From Mycobacterium europaeum (lineage in GTDB: Bacteria > Actinomycetota > Actinomycetes > Mycobacteriales > Mycobacteriaceae), in the NCBI RefSeq assembly GCF_002102155.1, contig NZ_LQOU01000040.1, positions 1 to 64,000 on the forward strand: a stretch of 64,000 nt of DNA, read 5' to 3'. The translations under genes and the position numbers were made by a program. Shown in pieces: positions 8,414 through 17,297 of the stretch; position 1 is the stretch's first letter; each line of letters begins with the position of its first letter. The notes beneath the pieces were generated by a model. The model searched no databases and was not told the DNA's origin. It saw only the letters and a list, made by a program, of their open reading frames with translations.

Positions 8414-9889
8414 CTATTCCGCAGGCTCCATGTCCACGATCGGCGGGGCCTCCAGCGGCAGCAGCACGACGAATCGGGTGTCACCGGGCTTGGACTCCAC
8501 CCGCAGATCCCCGCGGTGCTTCTTGACGACGATGTTGAACGCCAGGTCCAGCCCCAGGCCGGTGCCCTCCCCGAACGGCTTGGTGGTGAAGAACGGCTCG
8601 AAGATGCGCTCGCGCACCTCGTCGGGCACCCCCGGGCCGGTGTCGCAGATCTCGACGCGGACCATGTTCTCGCCTTCCCGGGCGGTGCGGATGGTCAGCG
8701 TGCCGCCCGCCTCGCCCATCGCGGCGATGGCGTTGTCGATGATGTTGGTCCAAACCTGGTTGAGATCGCCCGGATAGCAAGGGATTTCGGGAAGTGAGCG
8801 GTCCAATTCCTTGACCACCTGGACGCCGGTGTCTTTGCCCAGCCGGTCGGCGAACATCACCAGCGTGCTGCGCAGCAGTTCGTGGACGTCGGCCACCTGG
8901 AAGGGGGCCCGGTCCATCTGCGAATACTGCTTGGCGTCGGCGACCAGCGCCGAAATCCGCTTGCTCGCCTCCAGGATCTGGTTCAGCAGCAGCTCGCTCT
9001 CGACGGTGTACGTCAACCAGCCGATGGCTTTCTGCAGCGACGCCGACGCACCGAGCTCCTCGGTGGCCGCGGCGATGCGCTCCAGCCAATCGGTGTCGAT
9101 GCCGCCCTCGACGAAGGTGGGCGCGATGTCCCAACCACCCTCGATGCCGTGGCCGTCGAGCCATTCGCCGACGGCGTCTTCGGCGTCGGCGGTCTCGATC
9201 GCGCTCATGTTCGCCGAGGCCGCCTTGGCGACCTGGGCCGCAACCTCCTCTTGCAGGCGCACCAGCGCCCGCAGGGCCTCCGGGCTGACGGTCCCGTCGG
9301 CGAGCATCGCGAGTTTCTGGCGCATGCCGGCGACTCGCTGCCGCAGCTCCGAAGCCGCTCGGACGGTGGCCGCGGCGGGGTTGTTCAGCTGGTGGGTCAG
9401 CCCGGCGGACAGCTGGCCCAGCGCCAGCAGCTTCTCGCGGTTGTCGATGATCCGGCGGGTGCGCTCCTGTCCGACCGCCATCCCGTCGAGCAGGTGGACC
9501 GCCATCGGGAACTGGTCCTTCATGAACCGGGCGAACGCCGGCGCGTCGAGCACGAAGAAGCGCGACGGCTTGGTGACGTACACCGACGCGTCGTAGCTCT
9601 GCTGCTGCAGCTGGCCGGTGAACGCCCGCCACGCGCCGCAATACACCCCGCGCTGCGACGTCCGATTGGTCTCGATCTCCTGGCCGCCCGACAACTTGGC
9701 CATCGACAGCTCGCCGTCGAGGAGGACGTACAGGCAGGTCGCCGGCTCGCCCTCGACACAGATCGGGCCCGGTGGATAGTCCTCGACGTGCCCGTTGGCG
9801 CACAACACGGCCAGCTGCTCGTCGGTGAGCGCCTCGAACAGGAACAGGGTGCGCAGCTCGTCGGGCTCGCACGGCACTCGGGTCGTCAT
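8414..9889 (-). CDS. Sensor histidine kinase with N-terminal cyclic-nucleotide-binding-like domain
   Basis: A 491-residue cytosolic two-component sensor without membrane segments. Residues about 10–125 form a CAP/cNMP-binding-like beta-roll (GEPATCLYVLLDGELSM). The dimerisation/phospho-acceptor part has GQLSAGLTHQLNNPA with His166. The ATPase part has DNAIAAMGEAGG (N box), CDTGPGVP (G1) and GEGTGLGL (G2). It starts 4 nt after the stop of the response-regulator/reductase gene and is clearly co-transcribed with it. It probably senses a nucleotide or redox ligand and phosphorylates that partner (inference from pairing). M. tuberculosis lacks the pair at this position. Confidence 0.88.
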   Translation of the reverse strand: MTTRVPCEPDELRTLFLFEALTDEQLAVLCANGHVEDYPPGPICVEGEPATCLYVLLDGELSMAKLSGGQEIETNRTSQRGVYCGAWRAFTGQLQQQSYDASVYVTKPSRFFVLDAPAFARFMKDQFPMAVHLLDGMAVGQERTRRIIDNREKLLALGQLSAGLTHQLNNPAAATVRAASELRQRVAGMRQKLAMLADGTVSPEALRALVRLQEEVAAQVAKAASANMSAIETADAEDAVGEWLDGHGIEGGWDIAPTFVEGGIDTDWLERIAAATEELGASASLQKAIGWLTYTVESELLLNQILEASKRISALVADAKQYSQMDRAPFQVADVHELLRSTLVMFADRLGKDTGVQVVKELDRSLPEIPCYPGDLNQVWTNIIDNAIAAMGEAGGTLTIRTAREGENMVRVEICDTGPGVPDEVRERIFEPFFTTKPFGEGTGLGLDLAFNIVVKKHRGDLRVESKPGDTRFVVLLPLEAPPIVDMEPAE

Positions 9890-9893
9890 GCCG

Positions 9894-11588
9894 TCACGAC
9901 TCGGCCAGGTAGCGGTGCACCAGCATCACGGCCATCGACCCCTCGCCGACCGCGGCCGCGACGCGCTTGGCGGACTCGGCCCGCACGTCGCCGGTGGCGA
10001 ACACCCCCGGCACGCTGGTCTCGAGGTGGTGGGGCGGCCGGTCCAGCGTCCACCCGCACACGTTGCGCAGGTCCGGTCCGGTCAGGACGAAGCCGTGGCT
10101 GTCGCGGGCGAGCACCCCGTCCAGCCATTCGGTGCGTGGGGCGGCGCCGATGAAGATGAACATCCGCGCGCAGGTGACCTCCTCGGTGTCCCCGGTCCGG
10201 TTGTCGACCAGGGTGAGCCGCTCCAGGTGGTCGTCGCCGACGGCGCGATGCACCTCGGTGCAGGTGCGCACGGTGATGTTGGGCCGCTGCTTGATCTGCT
10301 GGATGAGGTAGTAGGACATCGAGGCGTCCAGCGAGGGGGCACGCACCACGATGGTCACCGACTTGGCCGCACGGGACAGGTACATCGCGGCCTGGCCGGC
10401 GGAATTGGCCCCGCCGACGACGTAGACCTCTTCGCCCGCGCAGTCCGACGCGATCGAGACGGCCGCCCCGTAGTAGACGCCGCGGCCGGTCAGGTCGCTG
10501 CAGCCCTCCGCCGGCAGCTGGCGGTAGGCGACGCCGGTGGCCAGGATGACCGCGTGCGCGTCGATCGAGCCGCCGTCGGCGAACCGCACGGTGCGCTTGG
10601 GGCCGTTGACCTCCAGCGCCGTCGCGGTGCGGGCGGTGATCAGCTCGGCCCCGAACTTCTCGGCCTGCCGCCGCGCCCGGTCGGCCAGCTGGCCGCCCGA
10701 CACCCCGTCGGGGAAGCCCAGGTAGTTCTCGATCCGTGAGCTCTGGCCCGCCTGACCGCCCGTCGCCGTGCGTTCGATGAGCACCGTGCGCAGCCCCTCC
10801 GACGCGCCGTACACGGCGGCGGCCAGGCCCGCCGGCCCGCCGCCGACGACGACGAGGTCGTAGAACTCCTGTGACGGCGTGGTGCTCAGGCCCAGGGTGT
10901 CGGCCAGCTGCGCGTCGGTGGGTTCGACCAGGGTGTCGCCGCGTTCGGTGACGATGACGGGCAGCCGCAGGCCGTCCTCACCCGCGGCCTTGAGCAACCG
11001 CTGGCCGTCGGGGTCGTCGGCCATGAACCACGAGTAGTGCAGGCCGTTGCGGGCCAGGAAGTCGCGCACCTGCCAGGACCGCTCCGACCAGCGGTGCCCG
11101 ATCACCTTGGTGTGTGGGACCGGGTGTTCCGGCGCCGCCCGCCAGGCCTCCAGCAGTCCGTCGATGACGGGATAGAACTTCTCCTGCGGCGGGTCCCACG
11201 GCTTGAGCAGGTAGTGGTCCAGGTCGACGACGTTGATCGCGTCGATTGCGGCGTGCGTGTCGGCGTAGGCGGTGAGCAGCACGCGGCGCGCCGCCGGGTA
11301 CAGGTCCATCGCCTGCTCGAGGAATTCGATGCCGCTCATCTGCGGCATCCGGTAGTCGGCGATCAGCACCGCGACGGTCTCGCCCCGCAACTTGAGCTCC
11401 TTGAGCGTCTCCAGGGCGTCGGGTCCGGAGTCGGCCCGCACGATGCGGTGCCGGTCACCGTATTGACGGCGCAGATCGCGGGCGACCGCACGCGAGACCG
11501 AGGGATCGTCGTCGACAGTCAGCAGGACCGGCTTGCGAGGCTGGGGGGAGGGGGCTGCGGGGCTCGCGGGGCTCGTCATCGGGTTCAA
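9894..11588 (-). CDS. Response regulator receiver fused to thioredoxin-reductase-like flavoprotein
   Basis: A 564-residue two-domain protein. Residues 20–150 are a receiver domain with the acidic pair in TVDDDPS and the phospho-acceptor Asp78 in LIADYRMPQMSG. From about residue 235 it is a thioredoxin-reductase-like FAD/NAD(P) module with GGGPAGLAAA and VVGGANSAGQAA. Where true reductases have the CxxC pair, this protein reads GVYYGAAVSIASDC, so it should not reduce thioredoxin. The start is taken as TTG at 11588 with GAGGG 5 nt upstream; an ATG at 11579 is possible. Output is most likely NAD(P)H/FAD-linked signalling or a reductase activity with another acceptor (inference). Confidence 0.88.
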   Translation of the reverse strand: MNPMTSPASPAAPSPQPRKPVLLTVDDDPSVSRAVARDLRRQYGDRHRIVRADSGPDALETLKELKLRGETVAVLIADYRMPQMSGIEFLEQAMDLYPAARRVLLTAYADTHAAIDAINVVDLDHYLLKPWDPPQEKFYPVIDGLLEAWRAAPEHPVPHTKVIGHRWSERSWQVRDFLARNGLHYSWFMADDPDGQRLLKAAGEDGLRLPVIVTERGDTLVEPTDAQLADTLGLSTTPSQEFYDLVVVGGGPAGLAAAVYGASEGLRTVLIERTATGGQAGQSSRIENYLGFPDGVSGGQLADRARRQAEKFGAELITARTATALEVNGPKRTVRFADGGSIDAHAVILATGVAYRQLPAEGCSDLTGRGVYYGAAVSIASDCAGEEVYVVGGANSAGQAAMYLSRAAKSVTIVVRAPSLDASMSYYLIQQIKQRPNITVRTCTEVHRAVGDDHLERLTLVDNRTGDTEEVTCARMFIFIGAAPRTEWLDGVLARDSHGFVLTGPDLRNVCGWTLDRPPHHLETSVPGVFATGDVRAESAKRVAAAVGEGSMAVMLVHRYLAES

Positions 11589-11664
11589 GTATGCCCTCGT
11601 CAGGGCCCTCGCGGCAGGTCGAGGCGGCGGCTGGATGGCCGGCCCGATTTCGCCGTCGGCGATT

Positions 11665-11693
11665 TTGGGTCAGGGCCCCGGACCGGGTATCGT
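11665..11693 (+). promoter_or_regulatory. Probable sigma-A promoter for infA
   Basis: TTGGGT (11665–11670) and TATCGT (11688–11693) are spaced by 17 nt in the divergent gap between the response-regulator gene and infA. This predicts a transcript starting near 11700 with a leader of about 155 nt before the infA ATG. The leader contains an inverted GGAATTCC/GGAATTTCC pair. Prediction by eye only. Confidence 0.5.
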
Positions 11694-11854
11694 GGGACAA
11701 CGGTGCGTCATCCGCGCCGACTTTTTGCGTGCCCTGTCTTAGGAATTCCCTGGAATTTCCTGCCCTTGGCTCACGTTTCTAGTCGGGCGAATGCTGCGCC
11801 GGAATGGGCGCACATCAAGGATACGAAACCAAAGACGAGGATTGCTGAACAGTT

Positions 11855-12076
11855 ATGGCCAAGAAGGACGGTGCCATAGAGGTTGAGGGCCGCGTGGTCG
11901 AGCCTCTGCCCAATGCGATGTTCCGCATTGAGCTGGAGAACGGTCACAAGGTGCTCGCCCACATCAGCGGCAAGATGCGGCAGCACTACATCCGCATCCT
12001 GCCCGAGGACCGGGTGGTGGTGGAGCTGTCTCCCTACGACCTGTCCCGGGGCCGCATCGTGTACCGGTACAAGTAA
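11855..12076 (+). CDS. infA: Translation initiation factor IF-1
   Basis: A 73-residue OB-fold protein that binds the ribosomal A site during initiation. The sequence [17 protein letters not shown], the core [18 protein letters not shown] and the end GRIVYRYK are those of actinobacterial IF-1. It heads the gene string infA–rpmJ–rpsM–rpsK–rpsD–rpoA–rplQ. A divergent gap of about 260 nt upstream holds its promoter. The Shine-Dalgarno sequence is weak: GAGG lies about 15 nt before the ATG. Confidence 0.97.
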
Positions 12077-12118
12077 CAGCCCGAATTTGGATCACGAGAA
12101 GAACAGGATCGAACAGCC

Positions 12119-12232
12119 GTGAAGGTGAACCCGAGCGTCAAGCCAATCTGTGACAAGTGCAGGGTGATCCGTCGGCATGGGCGGGTCATGGTGATCTGCT
12201 CCGATCCGCGCCACAAGCAGCGCCAGGGCTAG
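12119..12232 (+). CDS. rpmJ: 50S ribosomal protein L36
   Basis: A 37-residue protein, short enough to be missed by length filters. It starts at GTG 12119 and reads [19 protein letters not shown], with the four zinc ligands of the zinc-binding L36 type: Cys11, Cys14, Cys27 and His32. It lies 42 nt after infA and just before a structured RNA element that precedes rpsM. Confidence 0.95.
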
Positions 12233-12237
12233 ACCCT

Positions 12238-12284
12238 GTCCGGTGACGATGCAGGCCGTGAAACGGCCTGAGGAGGAGCCGGAC
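12238..12284 (+). promoter_or_regulatory. Structured RNA element upstream of rpsM (kink-turn-like), copy 1
   Basis: An outer stem GTCCGG/CCGGAC (12238–12243 with 12279–12284) encloses an inner hairpin AGGCCG/CGGCCT (12253–12258 with 12264–12269, loop TGAAA). The asymmetric internal loop between them has TGACGATGC on the 5' side and GAGGAGGAG on the 3' side. The same design recurs before rplQ at 15008–15052. Box-C-like TGACGA opposite TGAGGA suggests a kink-turn. It lies in the 234-nt gap between rpmJ and rpsM, which also has a CCAGTT/AACTGG long-range pairing at 12364–12409. A ribosomal-protein leader that binds an operon product is the likely role (inference). Confidence 0.6.
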
Positions 12285-12466
12285 AACCCAACCCCAGCGC
12301 TTGCCGCACAACTGAATGCAGACCTCCCAGCACCACTGAACGGCTCGCATCTTTAGAGATAGGCCAGTTCATCCACGCCCGGACGGAGGCCGGGCCCCGC
12401 CCTCAACTGGGAGCGGGAACGGGCTGGGAACAGACCTCCGCCTAGAAAAAAGAGGAAACGCCACCT

Positions 12467-12841
12467 ATGGCTCGATTAGTAGGCGTCGATCTTCCGCGCG
12501 ACAAGCGGATGGAGATCGCGCTGACCTACATCTTCGGCGTCGGCCGCACCCGGTCGAACGAGATCCTGGCAGCGACGGGGATCGACAAGGACCTGCGCAC
12601 CAGGGACCTGACCGACGACCAGCTGACCCACTTGCGTGACTACATCGAAGCGAATCTGAAGGTTGAGGGTGACCTGCGCCGCGAGGTGCAGGCCGACATT
12701 CGCCGCAAGATCGAGATCGGCTGCTACCAGGGCCTGCGGCACCGCCGCGGCCTGCCGGTGCGCGGCCAGCGGACCAAGACCAATGCGCGCACCCGCAAGG
12801 GCCCCAAGCGCACCATCGCAGGCAAGAAGAAGGCCAGGTAA
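12467..12841 (+). CDS. rpsM: 30S ribosomal protein S13
   Basis: A 124-residue small-subunit protein of the head domain that contacts tRNA and L5. It begins MARLVGVDLPRDKRMEI, contains GVGRTRSNEIL and the conserved GCYQGLRHRRGLPVRGQRT block, and ends in a basic tail. The ATG at 12467 follows a purine-rich AAAAAAGAGGAAA tract. It opens the alpha operon. A structured gap of 234 nt precedes it. Confidence 0.97.
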   Translation: MARLVGVDLPRDKRMEIALTYIFGVGRTRSNEILAATGIDKDLRTRDLTDDQLTHLRDYIEANLKVEGDLRREVQADIRRKIEIGCYQGLRHRRGLPVRGQRTKTNARTRKGPKRTIAGKKKAR

Positions 12842-12847
12842 CCGCCC

Positions 12848-13264
<417 letters not shown>

Positions 13265-13274
13265 GGAAGAAATC

Positions 13275-13880
13275 ATGGCTCGTTACACCGGACCCATCAC
13301 CCGCAAGTCGCGGCGGCTGCGCACCGACCTGATCGGTGGCGACCAGGCCTTCGAGAAGCGTCCCTACCCGCCCGGCCAGCACGGCCGCGCGCGGATCAAG
13401 GAAAGCGAATACCTGCAGCAGCTGCAGGAGAAGCAGAAGGCCCGCTTCACCTACGGCGTGATGGAGAAGCAGTTCCGCCGCTACTACGAAGAGGCAACCC
13501 GCCAGCCCGGCAAGACCGGTGAGGAACTGCTGCGCATCCTGGAGAGCCGGCTGGACAACGTCGTCTACCGCGCCGGGCTCGCCCGCACGCGCCGGATGGC
13601 CCGCCAGCTGGTCAGCCACGGCCACTTCAGCGTCAACGGCGTGCACGTCAATGTGCCCAGCTACCGGGTGTCGCAGTACGACATCATCGACGTGCGGGAG
13701 GGCTCACTGAACACGGTGCCGTTCCAGATCGCCCGGGAGACGGCGGGCGACCGCCCGATCCCGAGCTGGCTGCAGGTGGTGGGGGAGCGTCAGCGCATCC
13801 TCGTCCACCAGCTGCCCGAGCGGGCGCAGATCGACGTGCCCCTCGCCGAGCAGCTGATCGTCGAGTTCTACTCGAAGTAA
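13275..13880 (+). CDS. rpsD: 30S ribosomal protein S4
   Basis: A 201-residue primary 16S-rRNA-binding protein. It has the typical start MARYTGPITRKSRRL, the S4 RNA-binding domain around RLDNVVYRAGLARTR and RQLVSHGHFSVNG, and an EFYSK end. In E. coli, S4 represses the alpha operon by binding its leader; whether it binds the elements before rpsM or rplQ here is an open inference. A 76-nt spacer with a small AGACC/GGTCT inverted pair follows. Confidence 0.97.
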   Translation: MARYTGPITRKSRRLRTDLIGGDQAFEKRPYPPGQHGRARIKESEYLQQLQEKQKARFTYGVMEKQFRRYYEEATRQPGKTGEELLRILESRLDNVVYRAGLARTRRMARQLVSHGHFSVNGVHVNVPSYRVSQYDIIDVREGSLNTVPFQIARETAGDRPIPSWLQVVGERQRILVHQLPERAQIDVPLAEQLIVEFYSK

Positions 13881-13956
13881 AGACCCCTGCGCTGAACCCG
13901 GCGTAGGTCTTACCGGCATCAAATAGCGGGTGCCGAGAAGGAGAAGAAGAAACACC

Positions 13957-15000
13957 ATGCTGATCTCTCAGCGACCCACACTGTCGGAAGAAGTCCTCTC
14001 CGACAACCGCTCGCAGTTCGTCATCGAGCCCCTGGAACCCGGATTCGGCTACACCCTGGGCAATTCGCTGCGCCGGACGCTGCTGTCGTCGATTCCCGGC
14101 GCGGCCGTCACCAGCATCCGCATCGACGGCGTGCTGCACGAGTTCACCACCGTCGCCGGGGTGAAGGAAGACGTCACCGCGATCATCCTGAACCTCAAGA
14201 GCCTGGTGGTGTCCTCGGAGGAGGACGAGCCGGTCACCATGTACCTGCGCAAGCAGGGCCCGGGCGCGGTCACCGCGGGGGACATCGTGCCGCCCGCCGG
14301 CGTCACCGTGCACAACCCCGACATGCACATCGCGACGCTGAACGACAAGGGCAAGCTCGAGGTCGAGCTCGTCGTCGAGCGTGGCCGCGGCTACGTGCCG
14401 GCGGTGCAGAACCGGGCCTCGGGCGCCGAAATCGGCCGCATCCCGGTCGATTCCATCTACTCGCCGGTGCTCAAGGTGACCTACAAGGTCGACGCGACCC
14501 GTGTCGAGCAGCGCACCGACTTCGACAAGCTGATCCTGGACGTCGAGACCAAGAGCTCGATCACCCCGCGTGACGCGCTGGCGTCGGCCGGCAAGACCCT
14601 GGTCGAATTGTTCGGCCTGGCACGGGAACTCAACGTCGAGGCCGAGGGCATCGAGATCGGGCCGTCGCCGGCCGAGGCCGACCACATCGCCTCGTTCGCG
14701 CTGCCGATCGACGACCTGGACCTGACGGTGCGGTCGTACAACTGCCTCAAGCGCGAGGGCGTGCACACCGTCGGCGAGCTGGTGAGCCGCACCGAGTCCG
14801 ACCTGCTCGACATCCGCAACTTCGGGCAGAAGTCGATCGACGAGGTGAAGGTCAAGCTGCACCAGCTGGGCCTGTCGCTCAAGGACAGCCCGGCGAGCTT
14901 CGACCCGTCGCAGGTCGCGGGCTACGACGTGGCCACCGGCACGTGGTCCACCGAGGGCGCCTACGACGACCAGGACTACGCGGAAACCGAACAGCTGTAA
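13957..15000 (+). CDS. rpoA: DNA-directed RNA polymerase alpha subunit
   Basis: A 347-residue protein, the same length as M. tuberculosis RpoA. It starts at ATG 13957 (MLISQRPTLSEEVLS) behind a strong GAGAAGGAGAAG site. The N-terminal domain has FGYTLGNSLRRTLLSSIPG (assembly), and the C-terminal helix-hairpin-helix domain has LTVRSYNCLKREGVHTVGEL (about 255–275). The acidic end is EGAYDDQDYAETEQL. It sits between rpsD and rplQ as usual. Confidence 0.97.
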   Translation: MLISQRPTLSEEVLSDNRSQFVIEPLEPGFGYTLGNSLRRTLLSSIPGAAVTSIRIDGVLHEFTTVAGVKEDVTAIILNLKSLVVSSEEDEPVTMYLRKQGPGAVTAGDIVPPAGVTVHNPDMHIATLNDKGKLEVELVVERGRGYVPAVQNRASGAEIGRIPVDSIYSPVLKVTYKVDATRVEQRTDFDKLILDVETKSSITPRDALASAGKTLVELFGLARELNVEAEGIEIGPSPAEADHIASFALPIDDLDLTVRSYNCLKREGVHTVGELVSRTESDLLDIRNFGQKSIDEVKVKLHQLGLSLKDSPASFDPSQVAGYDVATGTWSTEGAYDDQDYAETEQL

Positions 15001-15007
15001 AAAGGCC

Positions 15008-15052
15008 GTCCGGTGACGATGCGGCCGTGCAGCGGCCGCTGAGGAACCGGAC
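15008..15052 (+). promoter_or_regulatory. Structured RNA element upstream of rplQ (kink-turn-like), copy 2
   Basis: The same architecture as the element at 12238–12284: outer stem GTCCGG/CCGGAC (15008–15013 with 15047–15052), inner hairpin GCGGCCG/CGGCCGC (15021–15027 with 15033–15039, loop TGCAG), identical 5' internal-loop sequence TGACGATGC, and TGAGGAA on the 3' side. Inner stem bases differ from copy 1 but remain paired, which argues for a conserved RNA structure. It starts 7 nt after the rpoA stop, and rplQ begins 67 nt beyond its end. Confidence 0.6.
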
Positions 15053-15119
15053 ACAACTGACGAAAGTCCGTCCCGGCCCTACCTGATACGGGGGCCGGCC
15101 CCGATGAGGAGATAGTGCA

Positions 15120-15785
15120 ATGCCCAAGCCCACCAAGGGCCCCCGCCTCGGCGGGTCGTCTTCACACCAGAAGGCCCTGCTGGCCAACCTGGCCACGTCG
15201 CTGTTCGAGCACGGCCGGATCAAGACGACCGAGCCCAAGGCGCGCGCCCTGCGGCCGTATGCGGAAAAGCTGATCACGCATGCGAAAAAGGGGACGCTGC
15301 ACAACCGTCGAGAGGTGCTCAAGAAGATCCGCGACAAGGACGTGGTGCACGCCCTGTTCGCGGAGATCGGGCCGTTCTTCGCCGACCGCAACGGCGGCTA
15401 CACCCGCATCATCAAGGTCGAGCCGCGCAAGGGCGACAACGCCCCGATGGCGGTCATCGAATTGGTGCGGGAGAAGACGGTGACCTCCGAGGCCGACCGG
15501 GCGCGTCGCGTCAAGGCTTCCAAGAAGTCCCCCGAAACCAAAGACGCGCCCGTCGCCGCGGCGGCCGCCCCCCAGGCGGCGGTCGAGCCCGACGAAGCCG
15601 TCGGCCCGACGGCCGACGAGGTGACCGAGCCGGCCGAGACCGAGGCCGGCGAGGCGACCGAGGCCGGCGAGGCCACCGAAGCCCAGGCCAAGGCCGAGGA
15701 GAAGGCCGACAAGGCCGTCGCCGCGCGGGCCGAAGCCGAAAAGGCCGCCGAGGCTGACGAGGCTGACGAGGCTGACGAGAGTTAG
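15120..15785 (+). CDS. rplQ: 50S ribosomal protein L17 with long acidic tail
   Basis: A 221-residue protein. Residues 1–120 are canonical L17 (MPKPTKGPRLGGSSSHQKALLA; NGGYTRIIKVEPRKGDNAPM). From about residue 140 it has a low-complexity Ala/Glu/Asp-rich extension ending in repeated EAD units, longer than the M. tuberculosis protein. Three copies of a 9-nt unit (15751–15777) encode the tail end and also overlap the presumed truA start. The ATG at 15120 follows GATGAGGAGATAG. Confidence 0.95.
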   Translation: MPKPTKGPRLGGSSSHQKALLANLATSLFEHGRIKTTEPKARALRPYAEKLITHAKKGTLHNRREVLKKIRDKDVVHALFAEIGPFFADRNGGYTRIIKVEPRKGDNAPMAVIELVREKTVTSEADRARRVKASKKSPETKDAPVAAAAAPQAAVEPDEAVGPTADEVTEPAETEAGEATEAGEATEAQAKAEEKADKAVAARAEAEKAAEADEADEADES

Positions 15786-16623
15786 CGAGGCCGTCCGTCT
15801 GCGGCTCGACATCGCCTACGACGGAACGGAGTTCGCGGGCTGGGCGCCCCAGTCCGGTCAGCGCACCGTCGCCGGTGTGCTTGACGAGGCGCTGACCACC
15901 GTCTTCCGCACGCCGATGCGGCTGCGGGCGGCCGGGCGCACCGACACCGGCGTGCACGCCACCGGTCAGGTGGCCCATGTCGACGTGCCCCCGGACGCGC
16001 TGCCGAACGCCTACCCGCGCTCGTCGCGCGCGGGCGAGTCGGAATTCGAGCCCCTGGTGCGCCGGCTCGGCCGGTTCTTGCCCAACGACGTCCGGGTGCT
16101 CGACATCGCGCGCGCTCCAGCGGGTTTCGACGCGCGGTTCTCGGCGCTGCGGCGCCACTACGTCTACCGGTTGTCGACGGCACCCTACGGTGTGCAGCCG
16201 CAGCAGGCCCGCTACGTCACCGCCTGGCCGCGGCCCCTGGACGTGGACGCGATGGCCGCCGCGTCGCGAGAACTGCTGGGCCTGCACGACTTCGCCGGGT
16301 TCTGCCGGCACCGGGAGAACGCCACCACCATCCGCGACCTGCAGCGCCTGGACTGGTCGCGCGACGGTGACCTGATCACCGCGCATGTCACCGCCGACGC
16401 GTTCTGCTGGTCGATGGTGCGCTCGCTGGTGGGGGCGCTGCTGGCCGTGGGCGAGCACCGCCGCCCGGTGTCGTGGTGTCGCGAATTGCTCACCGCCACA
16501 AGCCGTTCCAGCGATTTTGCGGCCGCGCCCGCGCACGGGCTGACGCTACAGAGCGTCGATTATCCGCCCGACGACCAGCTGGAGGCGCGCAACCTGATCA
16601 CCCGGGACCTGCGCACCCGCTAG
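15772..16623 (+). CDS. truA: tRNA pseudouridine(38-40) synthase TruA
   Basis: Makes pseudouridine at positions 38–40 of the tRNA anticodon arm. It has RLRLDIAYDGTEFAGWAPQ near the start, the catalytic AAGRTDTGVHA motif with its Asp, and RRHYVYRLS. The conserved N-terminus begins before 15800, but that frame has no ATG, GTG or TTG between its upstream stop (15622) and the GTG at 15877, which would remove the conserved start. I place it at CTG 15772, overlapping rplQ by 14 nt, with low confidence in the exact codon. The frame crosses the 9-nt repeat of rplQ. About 283 residues, a normal length. Confidence 0.85.
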   Translation: MTRVSEAVRLRLDIAYDGTEFAGWAPQSGQRTVAGVLDEALTTVFRTPMRLRAAGRTDTGVHATGQVAHVDVPPDALPNAYPRSSRAGESEFEPLVRRLGRFLPNDVRVLDIARAPAGFDARFSALRRHYVYRLSTAPYGVQPQQARYVTAWPRPLDVDAMAAASRELLGLHDFAGFCRHRENATTIRDLQRLDWSRDGDLITAHVTADAFCWSMVRSLVGALLAVGEHRRPVSWCRELLTATSRSSDFAAAPAHGLTLQSVDYPPDDQLEARNLITRDLRTR

Positions 16624-17255
16624 ACCTTGCTCGCGACGAACCTGGCGGCCTGATTGGTCAATCCGGGCACATAGCTCAGGTGCGACGCCCACCGCGTGCC
16701 GCCCGAGCAGATCGGGTCCCCGGGATTGCACAGGTCGATGGTCTTGCCGGCGAACTCCGGGGTCAGGGCGCTCATCAGCCCGCCCGCCCGGCTCGACGGA
16801 TTCCCGAACAGCGCGACGGCCGCGACGTGATCGGCGGCCGCGGGCGGCAGCGGCTGGCGAAAGCCCAGCCCGGGCAACGGCGCTGCCGTGACGATGTCGA
16901 CGACGGCCGCACCCTGGGAGTACCCGCCGAGCACCAGTTTGGTGCCGGGGCAGTTGCCGGCCATCTGCTGAATGTGGTTGCTGGCGTCGTTGGCGCCGTC
17001 GGCAGCGGCCAGGAAGTCCTTGTTCGCCGGGTAGTTCACCCCATACGCTCCAACGCTTTTGGAAGTCTGCTGACGCAGCGAGTTGACGAAGGCGCCGCCG
17101 ACCTTGCCGACACCGGGCGGTTCGTCGGTTCCGCGGGCGAACACCACCTCAACGCCGGGGCAGGAGGCGAAGGCCTGCGGAAGCAGTTGGGGAGCAACCA
17201 CTATCGCGGCGCCGGCGAGCAGCCCGGCGCCCAGCGTCAATGGAATGAGCCGCAC
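16620..17255 (-). CDS. Secreted cutinase-family serine esterase
   Basis: A 211-residue exported alpha/beta hydrolase of the mycobacterial cutinase-like (Culp) family, which cleaves acyl esters or lipids outside the cell. The signal peptide covers residues 1–31 (Ala-rich, ending QAFAS). The nucleophile Ser lies in GGYSQGAAV, the acid in DLCNPGDPIC and the His in SHLSYV near residue 190. Paired cysteines are in the family positions. It corresponds to the cut3/cut4 pair (Rv3451/Rv3452) and is convergent with truA, overlapping by 4 nt. Confidence 0.9.
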   Translation of the reverse strand: MRLIPLTLGAGLLAGAAIVVAPQLLPQAFASCPGVEVVFARGTDEPPGVGKVGGAFVNSLRQQTSKSVGAYGVNYPANKDFLAAADGANDASNHIQQMAGNCPGTKLVLGGYSQGAAVVDIVTAAPLPGLGFRQPLPPAAADHVAAVALFGNPSSRAGGLMSALTPEFAGKTIDLCNPGDPICSGGTRWASHLSYVPGLTNQAARFVASKV

Positions 17256-17297
17256 CCCACGATGTTAGGGGCGCGTTGATCTCGCGCCGGTAACGAT

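Noticed and set aside
13684..15054. Long open frame on the minus strand opposite rpoA, and many similar ones opposite other genes
   Set aside because: Arg/Gly/His-rich composition typical of antisense frames in high-GC DNA; the opposite strand encodes well-known proteins.
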